Shown here: piece by piece, positions 43,211 through 52,802 of the stretch | How positions within the stretch are numbered: the stretch's first letter is position 1 | How the letters are laid out: each line of letters opens with the position of its first letter | NCBI GenBank assembly: GCA_008802785.1 | Contig: VUYT01000014.1 | Span: 186,001 to 250,000 of the forward strand | Length of the DNA: 64,000 nt | Origin: Symmetrospora coprosmae | Taxonomy: Eukaryota; Basidiomycota; Cystobasidiomycetes; Symmetrosporaceae | Reading direction: 5' to 3' | Notes under the pieces: model-generated | What the model was told of the DNA's origin: nothing | The model's input: the letters and a program-made list of their open reading frames with translations, nothing else | Databases searched by the model: none | Position numbers and translations under genes: made by a program

Positions 43211-43450
43211 GATGGTCGTGTCGCTCCTGCTGCTGCTGCTGCTGCTGTCGTTGATCTGTCGTATCGTTGCGGGAGTCTGAAGAAAGCTGAAAGGCGTCCA
43301 CCCGCCCGGGGCGACAGTCAGTCTGACAGACACGGGCAGCTGCCTGCCCAAACGCACGCACCCAAGACAGGCACGACGCAACCCTTTGCCTTGTGCCAAT
43401 CCACCCCCAACCGCACCGGCACAATACCAAACTACTCGTATTCTAACGAC
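43211..43450. promoter_or_regulatory. Divergent promoter of PTA1 and VMA10 with a (CTG)7 run
   Basis: 240 bp lie between the two start codons. A run of seven CTG units (43227-43247) sits about 17 nt upstream of the PTA1 ATG, so it reads CAG in the probable PTA1 leader. No TATA box is obvious. Confidence 0.5.
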
Positions 43451-44252
43451 ATGGTGTGTGGACTCTACCCTGCCCCAGCCGGTCTCGCGGTGAACCAGCT
43501 ATGCGCCGTCGCAGCCTCACTGACGCCCTGCTCCCTCCCCGTCATCCATTCCCCCTGTCCGCCCTTGCCCACAGGCTGCCAATACGTGAGCAGGAGCAGG
43601 CAGCAGGTCTCGCAGTGAGATCCTCAGACTAAGCCGGATGCATCGCACAGCGCTGGAATCCAAACGCTCCTTGACGCCGAGAAGGAGGCCTCCAAGATCG
43701 TCCAGAAGGCCCGGGACTGTGAGGCGCCCGACCCACGTCCCGTGCTGCTGCGCTGCAGGCAGGCGCGGGAACATCGCTCTGGACGTACCGCAACTGACTG
43801 CCCCAACCAATGTGGCCGCAGACCGCACGCAACGCGTCAAGGACGCCCGCGGAGAGGCGGCAAAGGAGATTGAGGCCTACAAGGCCAAGCAGGAGGCAGA
43901 GTTCCAGCAATTCGAAAAGGAGGTGCGCAAAGATGCCCGTGTCAGCATCATCATTTGAGAAGCTACTCAAAGCTGATGCGCGTTTCCCGGATCGCAATGA
44001 CAGCACTCCGGCGATAACGACGCGATGCAGGCAGAGGTCGACAAGCGGACTGACGGTCAGGTCGAGACGATCCGCTCGCAGTTTGGCACAAACAAGCAGG
44101 CCGTCGTCGACAAGCTGCTCGAGCGAGTCATGGAGGTGCGTCATCCCGTCCTGTTGGCATCTTCCCGCGCAATCGCTAGGCTGACATACATGTACCGCCC
44201 TCCGTGCCAGGTCGAGCCACAGTTGCACCGGAACTACAAGCGCCCGGCATAG
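43451..44252 (+). CDS. VMA10: V-type ATPase subunit G
   Basis: Exons 43451-43453, 43575-43585, 43651-43718, 43822-43922, 44004-44135 and 44211-44252 give 118 aa, near the yeast length (114). The spliced start MAANTAGIQTLLDAEKEASK is the expected family start. It continues into IVQKARDYRTQRVKDARGEA and AKEIEAYKAKQEAEFQQFEK, with NKQAVVDKLLERVMEVEPQL near the end. The subunit forms the peripheral stalk with subunit E in the V1 sector. Exon 1 carries only the ATG and exon 2 is 11 nt. No other in-frame ATG exists in front of AGIQ, so this unusual split is the simplest model. The gene is divergent from PTA1. Confidence 0.9.
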
Positions 44253-44971
44253 AACGTCACCTAGGTTCCGACAGCGAGTCATTGCAGCATCTCCGTAGAT
44301 GGGCCTCAGTAGGGCACGCGTGCTGCCCATATGTACCACCAGCTGAGGGCCCGCCCTCCTCGATTTCACCTTTGGCGGCGTCATCTATTGCCTGCCAAAC
44401 TGTAACCTGCTCGCCCTCTCCTTTCGTCAAGCCGGCATGGCTTCACTCACCCTGACGGTCAGAAGCAGACTTCTGCTTTGCATCTTTTTTTTTTCGTCGC
44501 GCCCCCCTCCCCGCATTTGACTTCAAGGCTGTTGCTCCTCTGTATTGCCCCTTGCGTTTCTGCACGTAGACTGACTACAGACGGTGGCCGGCATTTATTC
44601 GATCTCTCGGTTCCGCTATGGTTACACTTGCCCATGATAAGCAAGGAAAGAAAAAGAAGAAGAGGGGACTAAGCAGAACCGGGGAAAGAATCTGTACTGT
44701 GGGCGAAACGAAGAGGATTATTGGGGTGCGAAGAGTCGAGTCGGAAATGCAACGGCGACTGCCCCTCCCTTTTGCGATGTGTTGCGAGGACGAGATTGCG
44801 AAGGTTGCTGAGGTGACAAAGCGGCGGTTGCATCAGGGAGTGTGGACGGCTCCAAGACCAGCAAAGAGCTGATCCTGGGCTCTCTGGAAAGGCCAAACGA
44901 CGAAGCCGTTGCTCCTAGCCCGCACGGATGCAGGTGAATGCTGACCAGTTGTCGGCGTGTATGCTGTGCCA
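44253..44971. other. Convergent intergenic region, 719 bp
   Basis: This holds the 3' flanks of VMA10 and of the G3BP-like gene. It contains a 10-nt T run near 44485 and a purine-rich stretch around 44640-44710. No supported gene. Confidence 0.35.
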
Positions 44972-47246
44972 TTACTGCCTCTCGGTGGCCTTTCCGCTGG
45001 GAATACGGCTCGTCTTTCCCTGGCCTTGGCCTTGCCCCTGCTGGTGTCCGCCTCGGCCCGCCTGTGCGCCCTGTGCACCGGATCCCGTTCTCCTCTCGCC
45101 TGCATTGGGTCCACCTCCCTGCTGCCTCTGCTGGCCGCCAGGCCCGCCCGTCTTGGGTCCCCTCGCGCCCGATGGTGTCCTGCGCCCGCCCCGTCCGGCG
45201 GTAATCTTGCACGAGACACCATCAATGACAATCTCGCCCTTTGCAACGGCCTTGTCGAGTGCCCACTTCTCCTCAAAGTCAATGTATGCCTCGTTCTTTG
45301 GGCGGTTGATCTCGAGGAACGTGAGCTTTGCCCACTCCTTCTTGTTGCCAGCGAGAATGTTGGCAAAGTCGTCAGAGACCTTGTTGCGCAGAGTGCCGTG
45401 CGCCATTCCCTGCCCGATGTCGTGAATCACGATCGAGTGGCCCGTCTCAATCCCGGAGAAGTAAGGCGTGCGCGTGGCGTTGCGGTCGTGCTGCCCATCG
45501 CCGTGTCCAGCATTTCGGTCGGCGTTGTTGTTGCGTCGCTCGCGGGGTCCAGCGGTGATGAAGCCGTCGTTGCTGGCCTTGTCCGAGGATGAAGATGCCT
45601 TGGGTGCAGAGTTGGACGTCGAGGGGAAAGGCGCCTGGGCGCTGCTCGATGTGCTTGCAGCCGGGGTGGAGGCACCAGATGCAGGGGAGGCTGCCGATGT
45701 CAAGGGCAAAGTGGCAGTGGCGGATGTGCCTCGGTTCTCCGATACAACCTGGTTCTTCCACTTGTTTGACCCTGTAGCAGCGAGAGACGCCCAGCTCTTG
45801 GGGGCTGGCTTGCTGGCGGGGGCCGCCGGCGTTGATGCGGGAGCAGGGGCTGCGACGGAGGCGCTTGATTGCTCGGGCTGCGATGTCGTTGCAGCAGGCG
45901 AGGGAGAAGGCATGGCAGCAGCAGGCTCGGAAGGAGTGGGAGCGGATGCAGAGACGGCCTCCTCTCCGGATGCAACCTCTGGTGTCTCGACATGAGGAGT
46001 CGTCCCGTCGGCGTTGGGTTTGCTCGCTATTGGCTGTGAGGCCTCTGGCTCGTTCTGTCCCTCCTCGGCGACGTGGTGGCCGTTGGGCTGCGCCTCAATC
46101 TGTGCCTCGACAGCCTGGCTCGCCTCGGCGTCCTCCTGCCCGGGCTGCGAGGATTCGCCGATCTCGTCGTGCAGCTCAACCACCTGCTCCTGCTGAGTGT
46201 CACCGTTGACGAGTCCTTCGAGATTGGCACGCGTAGACTCATTCGCCTGCTGCTCGACAGGAGGGACAAAGGTGACACCTGCAGCGTTGCTTGGTGTTCC
46301 GTGTGCGTGAGCGAGCTCAAAGTCGTGGTGAGCGTGGTGGGCTGGTGCCGGCGCTGCCACCAAGGGCTGGTCGAGCGAGGCGAGCACGTCTGCTGGTGCG
46401 GCACTCTGCTGCTGAGCCTGCGCGGCGGCAATGGTCTCGGCCTCGCCCTCGTCCTCTGGCAGCTCGTCATCGTCCGAATCCTCCTTGATATAGCGGAAGA
46501 TGTCGTTAAGGACGAAGTAGCCGTTGGGTTGTTCGGCGAGGAAGAACGTCTGGGCAAACTTCCTCCAGGGCCCGCCTTTATTGCTTAGCTCGCCGACGAC
46601 CTGTACGACAATGCCGTTCTCGGCCGAGGACTGGCTGTCGACGGTGCTTACGAACACCTTGCAGTCTTCGTAGCCGAGCGACATGATCTTTTCGTGGATC
46701 TCCTGCGCGGATCGAGTGGCATTGGCGCAATGCGTGGGCGGGTGAGGACGCACCGGGAAGGGTACGACGTCGCAGGTCAGCGACCACAATGCGCCCTATT
46801 GACTGTCTGCTCAAGACAAGTTGTCGCCTCGCACTCGCGGCTCACCTGCTGGCCGTGGCATGGCTGGCACTCCTCGCCCTCGACGCCATGGATCAGGGTG
46901 GACCGCTTGTTGTAGAAGCAGTGCAATTTCGCGGGATCCTTGTTGACGAACGTGTAGTACTGTGCCGATGCAGTCTCGCAGTCAGCATATTGCCTGTAGG
47001 CACAGATTCGGCGGGACGCCCTCGTCTTCCAGGCCCGCTGCTGCTGGCTGTGGCCTTGAACGGGAGCAGCGCAGCCGCTGCAGGACGACGACGGGGGAGA
47101 GCTCTCGGCGTAGCACCGTCAACTCACCTGAGGGACAAACATCCATCCTATGGACGAAGCTCTGCGGAAGGTAACCCACTCTGTCAGCTGCGCTTCTCGT
47201 CATCGCTGCCTGTCCGCGCCCCAACCCACTTTGACGCGGTGGACAT
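44972..47246 (-). CDS. G3BP/BRE5-like protein: NTF2 domain plus RRM and RGG tail
   Basis: Exons 47246-47230, 47161-47128, 46959-46846 and 46702-44972 give 631 aa. The NTF2-like domain fills the first ~130 residues: IGWMFVPQYYTFVNKDPAKL, HCFYNKRSTLIHGVEGEECQ and GPWRKFAQTFFLAEQPNGYF. A long acidic and Ala/Pro-rich linker follows. An RRM lies at about residues 470-550 (IVIHDIGQGMAHGTLRNKVS, KNEAYIDFEEKWALDKAV). The last ~75 residues are Gly/Arg/Gln-rich with RGG-type motifs. This is the layout of G3BP and of yeast Bre5, which binds the deubiquitinase Ubp3; G3BP organises stress granules. The NTF2 domain appears only after splicing two short 5' exons. Cytosolic. Confidence 0.9.
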
Positions 47247-47579
47247 GGTGACTGCCCAAAAGATTTGGAGGACGGCGGCGAGCGGGGTGCAAGGGGACCT
47301 GTACCGGGGTGTGTGTGCGCGCGGTGATGTGAGCTGCTTGAGCGTCGAATGAAGTGAGAGACGCGATGAGAAGTGGTTGCTGGAACCTGCGACTGCGTTC
47401 TTGCGATGATGCGCTGAGGGCAAGGGCAAGGGCGAGCGAGGCGACGGGATGACGAAGAGGCACAGGGCGGCGACGGCGGCTCGGAGATCAGGACAGGTGG
47501 CAATGGGAACGAGCTGGGATGCGGCGACATGCTGATCTACTGGCTACATGCAGACAGACGCACATCAATCCTCTCAAAG
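47247..47579. other. Intergenic region, 333 bp
   Basis: Promoter of the G3BP-like gene and 3' flank of the WD40 gene, both on the minus strand. No gene seen. Confidence 0.3.
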
Positions 47580-49165
47580 TCAGTACGGTGCATACCGCGC
47601 TGCTTTAGTCTCCTTTCCCGTCGATGCCTTCCGGAGGTGACAGCGGGGACAGTCAGCATGGCACAGAGACCGACATCAGAGGAGTGAGTACGCACCTTGA
47701 GCGGCTTGACTGCCGGCGAAGCGCCTTCTGACTGTGGCGTCATTACTGTGGTGTCCGCTGAGGCAGCCTGCGAGATTGCAGCAGACCACAGACACACGAG
47801 ACCGTCCTCCCCGCATGAGACGACAGTGCCCTGCGCCATGTCCATCTGGCACCCCCGCATAATATCGGTATGACCCCTGAAGTGCCTCAAGGTCTGCTCC
47901 ACTGTCCAGTCACCGTCGAAAGGTGCCTGGATGATGGCCGCGGCTCCTCTAGACGTTTCGCCGGATGCGGCGTCAGCTTCTCTCAACGGCATTGCAGAGA
48001 CATATTTTTTCACGCACTCTCGCTGGCCTGCAAAGAGAGCAAGACCGCCTTCTGTCCCTTGGCAATCGATGACATAGTGCGTCTGCCAGTCTGGACACTC
48101 GATCTCCCTGACATCGCCGTATTCCTTGACGACGGACATCTGGCGGAGGGGCGGCCATCGCCCTCAACCTTCAGAACCATCCACTCCAGAGGAATCTACA
48201 TACCTCGTCCGCCGCGTTGAACAAGCTGAGCGTCTCCATGTCCGTGAGGGTGAACACGCCTTGCCAGGTCTCTGCGCTTCCGGGGAGGTTCGTCCAGCCA
48301 ACGCGAGAGAGACTCGCACCAACATTAGCAGTATGTAGAATCGCGTCGTCCTCGTCTGCTATCCGCACGTCGATCGTGTTTGCGAGACCGTCCATCGCGC
48401 CGGTCGCCAGCAAGTGCTCGATGGTCGGGTGAAACGCGAGCGTCGACACATCGTCCGAGTGCGCCTCCACGTAGACGTGTAGCGGTTTGGATGGAGCACG
48501 CAGATCGCTTGAAGCGAGAATTGACGAGAGAGGCGAGGGCTTGCATCAGCAGTCAAGGGCAGTGCGCAGGCGCAGAGGCTGGACTTCAGCCAGAGCGGCA
48601 AGAACTCACTGTATCCGTATCGTGGCTTCATGATGGTACAGCTCTGTGCCACTCGCAAGATACGTACTCGTGCTATTTGTGCTGGCGCAGAGGCACGGCG
48701 CGGGTTGTGGCCCTGAACGCCAAAGGGGGAAAAAAAGTCAGGATGCTATGGCAACCAGCACAAGCTTGCAGCAGCGCCGGACCTACCTCTGAGTACGAGC
48801 CCCGGTTCGCTTCCACTCGCGCGTGCATCAAAGATGCCGACGCGTCCATCTTCGTACGTCGCAATGAGCGCTTCCTCGCCGGCGTTTGCAGACCCGGAGA
48901 TGCTCTTTAGTGCCGCTTTCCCGTCTGGCCGGATTACCCGCACAGGCTGCAGAGTGGCCCTGTCGTAGAAGACGATGCGCGAGTCGGATCCAGCTGCTGC
49001 GTACGTCGTGGAGAAGGGCACGACATCTATCACATAGGGCACTTGAGGCCCGGTATCGTCGGTCGGCGTGGGCAACGAGGATGCTTGCGGCGTAAACTCC
49101 GCGCGGGCAACGACGCTCAGAGGCGCATTTGCGACATTGCACGAGAGTCCCGGTCGAGATGTCAT
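47580..49165 (-). CDS. WD40-repeat protein, WDR89-like
   Basis: Exons 49165-48787, 48712-48610, 48507-48204, 48139-47696 and 47627-47580 give 425 aa with consistent phases. WD-type blades are visible: DVVPFSTTYAAAGSDSRIVF then YDRATL; EALIATYEDGRVGIFDAR; ASGTELYHHEATIRIHDLRA; HSDDVSTLAFHPTIEHLLAT; and HTDIMRGCQMDMAQGTVVSC ending in GEDGLVCLWS. The C-terminus KAARYAPY closely matches the end of WDR89-type proteins and confirms the last 48-nt exon. One blade has His where Trp is usual (IHDLR). The cellular role of WDR89 is poorly known; a scaffold role is inferred from the fold. Confidence 0.82.
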
Positions 49166-49506
49166 GGTGGCAGTCGTCTTTCGCGATAGAGCAGAGTTGA
49201 GCAGGCAGCAAATGCGTAATGTCCCGCAGCCTCACGCAAGCGGATGTCAGCCGAGACGCCCGGCTCCGTTGGAGCGCTGTAACTATTCCGCAGCGAGAGC
49301 AGCCTCAAGGCAAACAGAGATGCGCTTGAAGTCCTCTTCTGCTCATACGAAAACAGTGTGCGGGCTGCGCCCGCTCCCGCAATGAGGCGCGGAGGCCTCG
49401 TGATGTCTGGAGCTTCCCAACCGAAAGCAGTCTTTGCAGGCAACCCAACAGATCTACATATGCGTACAAGCCGTGCCTCACGCCCTCTTCAAGCTAAGTG
49501 CACCGG
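49166..49506. other. Intergenic region, 341 bp
   Basis: Upstream of the WD40 gene. A 93-codon open frame on the minus strand (49162-49443) has no start context or motif I can support and is treated as leader/promoter sequence. Confidence 0.3.
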
Positions 49507-49970
49507 TTAGTGGTGTCCACCACTCGATGGGGTGTACCCTTCGTCCCTGATGCCACCCTCGCGGGCGTTCTTGCTCCAGGCCATGCTAGGGATCCAGCGC
49601 GTTGGAGGCACTGTCCGCTCCTGCGTACGAGATGAGAAGCGTATCAAACAACGGGGTTGGACAGAGAGCATGTATCAGCGTGCGCTGTCATAGCCTGTAC
49701 CAGCGGCCCCGCGTCCGATGCAAGGCAGTGCAGCCCAACGCACCTCCCGAGCAGCCGAGAAGGTCCAGATGGAGTAGATTGTGAAGACGAGACCCGTGCT
49801 GATGACTGCCGTGTTGGCCTTCCAGTTCGAAGGGCGGGTCCACCATCCTCCGGCTGTGCGGGCGTGCGTGTGTGCACAAGGTGGATGGATAAGGACGGTC
49901 GAGACGGGTAAGCATAGGCGCAGAAAGGACGCAGAAGACACCTTGTCAGACTGTGGTTCGCAATGTCCAT
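49507..49970 (-). CDS. Small single-span membrane protein, about 80 aa
   Basis: Exon 2 (49853-49744) and exon 3 (49620-49507) are firm. Together they give GGWWTRPSNWKANTAVISTG, a span LVFTIYSIWTFSAARE, then ERTVPPTRWIPSMAWSKNAR and EGGIRDEGYTPSSGGHH. The GGWW...NT...RWIPS pattern recurs in short fungal and plant proteins that I remember as probable mitochondrial inner-membrane components, but I cannot name the complex. Exon 1 is uncertain. The model used starts MDIANH at 49970 with a weak GTCTGA donor at 49951, giving 80 aa. An alternative start lies further upstream near 50130. The gene is divergent from bL28m. Confidence 0.6.
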
Positions 49971-50380
49971 GTGACTATTGACACTACTGCTGCTGCTGTT
50001 GTTGCACGTACACGGCGACCAGACCTCCTTCGGGTACGGGTATTGAGCACCACCGCCGAGACGAGCAGGAGAAGCGCGCTGAGCACCGAGAGGGAAGCAT
50101 AGCACGGTATCAAGTCGGTCAGAGCTGCGAGCATTGCGCATGCCGCGTAGCTGGCTCCGGGCTCACCATGGTGTGGGAGAGGCGGGGTGGATTTATTGGA
50201 GAAAGGAAGAGCGATGCCGAGGACCTGAAGACGCTCTTGTCTTGTCGAAAGCGAGGTCGCCTTGCCTTCACAACGACCCAACCACATCACACGAACCTCT
50301 CTTGAGCCATTGGGGCTACACCCTGACATTGTCAGAGCCTTCTCCTACGCACTTCCCTTCCTATCGCACTCGGAACGACC
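49971..50380. promoter_or_regulatory. Divergent intergenic region, 410 bp
   Basis: This lies between the small membrane protein and the mitochondrial bL28m gene. The upstream part may hold an alternative first exon of the membrane-protein gene (minus-strand ATG near 50130 followed by a hydrophobic stretch). Confidence 0.35.
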
Positions 50381-50910
50381 ATGCTGCCCACCCTCTGCAC
50401 CTGCGCGAAAGCCAGCTCGACGAAAGCGACCAACTCGCCGCACCTCTTCAAGCGGGCACAGAAGGGTCTGTTCGGAGGAAAGACAAAGCTCTTTGGTGCG
50501 TGCTGCGGCCATCTATGGTCATCGCGCACGCTCTACTGACTCGCGGCACTCAAATGCACCCAGGCAACAATGTCCCTGAATCGCACCAGAAAACGCGACG
50601 GACGTGGTTGCCAAATATCCAGCCGAAAAAGCTCTACAGCGCGAGCTTAGACGAGACGCTCAAGCTCAAGGTGACGACGGCCGTGCTGCGCGACATGGAC
50701 CGGTGCGGCGGGCTGGACCAGTACCTCCTCAAGCGGTGGAAGAACGAAAAGGAGACGGAGATGATGCTGGGCAAGCTCGGCTTGTCACTGCGAGAGAAGG
50801 TCATCGAGGCGCGCGCACGGCAGAGTGACGAGGCACAGACAGGGACGCAGCAGCGGGCACGGAATAGCCAGCTCATAAGGGAGGCCTTCAGTCAGGCGCG
50901 GGCGGCGTAG
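50381..50910 (+). CDS. MRPL24: Mitochondrial large-subunit ribosomal protein bL28m
   Basis: Exons 50381-50495 and 50564-50910 give 153 aa. The N-terminus (MLPTLCTCAKASSTKATNSP) is Ser/Thr/Lys-rich without acid and looks like a presequence. The bL28 core reads FGNNVPESHQKTRRTWLPNI, QPKKLYSASLDETLKLKVTT and VLRDMDRCGGLDQYLLKRW. That is the conserved rRNA-binding part plus the mitochondria-specific helix. The GN of FGNNV is rebuilt by the splice. The symbol follows the yeast bL28m gene, MRPL24. The C-terminal extension is Gln/Arg/Ala-rich helix. Confidence 0.92.
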
Positions 50911-51062
50911 GGGCTTGCAGTTCCGGGCACCTCCATCTACATCCTCATCTGGTATACAGCTCCTGGTCGTCGGCATTCGCGTGTTTCAGTCATGTGCATC
51001 CTGCGCTTCCCGGTCTCCTTTGTTGTCTTCAGTAGCTCCAGCACTGCCTTCTCTCTCTCCTC

Positions 51063-51480
51063 CTAGTTAGACGGGACTTTGCGGTCAGAGTCCGGCGCTC
51101 GGGACGTTGCGCTCGTCGACGGCTTCTTGGTCGACGGGACCGTCGCTCCACCTGGGTTGATGTAGGTGATGTAGACGTAGTAGCCTCCGCCAAGTGCAAC
51201 CAGGAGGAACAGGTTGGCTGCAGGCGATCAGCCGGGAGGTGAGCGGGTCAGGGCCAGTCAGCACCGCCGACAGCAGGGGCCATGGCGTGAGCAGCACCCA
51301 GAGACAGAGAGAGAACGCACTGTAAAGGAAGCCAACGATACCCTGGACAATGTGGTATGACGCAAGGATGGACTGCGTGAAGACGTTGATGACGGCCTTG
51401 ACAATGTCGAAGAGGGCGAGGAAGATGCCGCTCAGGAGGACATAGATGGACTGGATGAACGCAGTGATGACGTTGGTCAT
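51063..51480 (-). CDS. Small hydrophobic protein A of a tandem pair, 104 aa
   Basis: Exon 1 is 51480-51321 (160 nt) and exon 2 is 51217-51063. The protein starts MTNVITAFIQSIYVLLSGIF and continues with LALFDIVKAVINVFTQSILA and SYHIVQGIVGFLY, an almost uninterrupted run of hydrophobic/amphipathic helices with only D and K as charges. After the intron comes a true span, LFLLVALGGGYYVYITYI, and then a polar Ser/Thr/Lys tail. It resembles hairpin- or amphipathic-helix proteins that sit on ER or lipid-droplet membranes. The family is unknown to me. A paralogue with the same structure lies 606 bp upstream on the same strand. Confidence 0.72.
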
Positions 51481-52086
51481 AGTGGCAGAGGGGGGCTAGT
51501 TCAGAATGAGATGAGATAGGAGTGCTGTGTATCTTGCGTCTATGTGTGAGTTGTGCGTGCGTGTTTGTGTGTGTGTCAGAGTGGAAGGGAGATCCACAGT
51601 CTGAGCGCACCAAAGACCGGGCCTGCCCTGCCAGGCTGCGCGGAGAAAGGCAGACGTCACTCTGACAACCGAGAAGTCGGGCACGGGCCCCTACAGAGTA
51701 TTATAGAGGGCCAGGAGGTAGTGGACAGCGGCAACAACAGAGGTCATGACATGATATCTGGCAGCCTCCTGCTGTATGTCCCTGCCCTTCACTGAATGAG
51801 GGAGCAGATGCACCGTGGCGGCACGCACACCCCGGCGCTTCACGTGATGTCACAAGCGGGGCAAGGTACGACTACTTGAGCAAGAAACGAGGCACAGGGT
51901 GCCGCAAGAGCTTCTACAGCAACGGCTGGAGACATCCACAATGCACTGAGTACTGTTCCGGGCACAAACGGCGTCCCTTCCTGCCTACTAGGCATCGTGG
52001 TGGCTGATCTGGAGGGCTCCTCCTCGTGTATCTGGGCCCCCTTGTTCACGCTGCCGCTAGTCCGAGTCGCCCAGACATGGACGCAT
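51481..52086. other. Region between the tandem small-protein genes, 606 bp
   Basis: This contains the promoter of protein A and the 3' flank of protein B. A GT dinucleotide run lies at about 51565-51576, in the probable leader of A. No third copy of the small gene is visible. Confidence 0.4.
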
Positions 52087-52431
52087 CTAGCTCAGCTTCT
52101 TCTGCACGCCTGTCCTCCTGTTCCTTTGACCAGCATCGACGATGAAGATCTGGTATGCGCAGAGCGCGAGGCCGATGAGGAGGAGAACCGTGAAGTTGCC
52201 TGCGAGAGGACGGCGAACGGGGTCAGTGCGCCCAGGGAGGCAGCAGCTTAGCCAATGCCAGATAGACTCACTCCAGAAGAAGGAGATGACGCCTTCGAAT
52301 AGGTGCAGGAGCGAGGTGACGACTCCCACGATGAGATCGTACGCGCCCTGGAAGACAGAGAGGATGGCCCCGACGATGCCCCGGAGGACGTTGAAGAGGG
52401 ACTCGACGAGGTTGGAGGTGGCGTTGGTCAT
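52087..52431 (-). CDS. Small hydrophobic protein B of a tandem pair, 90 aa
   Basis: Exon 1 is 52431-52272 (160 nt) and exon 2 is 52199-52087. It starts MTNATSNLVESLFNVLRGIV and continues GAILSVFQGAYDLIVGVVTS, LLHLFEGVISFFW. After the intron comes a span, FTVLLLIGLALCAYQIFIV, and a basic tail GQRNRRTGVQKKLS. Exon 1 length, the intron phase after 53 codons plus one base, the MTN start and the helical pattern all match neighbour A, so the two arose by duplication despite low identity. The tail is basic and lacks the Ser/Thr run of A. Function unknown. Confidence 0.72.
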   Translation of the reverse strand: MTNATSNLVESLFNVLRGIVGAILSVFQGAYDLIVGVVTSLLHLFEGVISFFWSESIWHWLSCCLPGRTDPVRRPLAGNFTVLLLIGLALCAYQIFIVDAGQRNRRTGVQKKLS

Positions 52432-52802
52432 TGTCGTATGCGAAGAGTGGTACGCGCGAGGTATGTATGATATACGAAGTGGTGCTTGGAGGAGAAAACG
52501 TTCGAAGGGAGGGAGAGACGGGCATGTCCAGCTTTCATGTCTTTGGGTTGGCCGCCCAAGCCGACCGGATCCATGACGTGGAGGGCGGAGGTCGACTTCG
52601 CAAATCACCTTCACGGCTCCAGTCCGCTCTGCTTCGACCTCTCCTCGTTGTGTGTAATATTATATCAGCTCTTCCCAGTTCAATGGTGTGACAGTCGCGC
52701 TTCACCTTCGGAGACTCCTCCGGGAGCGCACCACTGCGATGATCTCCGCTCTTTCTCGCCGACCTTCATCGCAAGGCCTTGAAGACATCCCCTGTTATCA
52801 TT
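52432..52802. promoter_or_regulatory. Divergent intergenic region, 371 bp
   Basis: This lies between protein B and the deacetylase-like gene and carries both promoters. TATATC occurs near 52664-52669, about 135 nt before the plus-strand ATG. No gene seen. Confidence 0.35.

Noticed and set aside
42596-43618. 340-codon plus-strand open frame
   Set aside because: It spans PTA1 exon 1, its leader and the VMA10 start region with no family motif; both flanking genes have stronger support.
49162-49443. 93-codon minus-strand open frame upstream of the WD40 gene
   Set aside because: No ATG context or splice joining it to the WD40 protein, and no recognisable motif.
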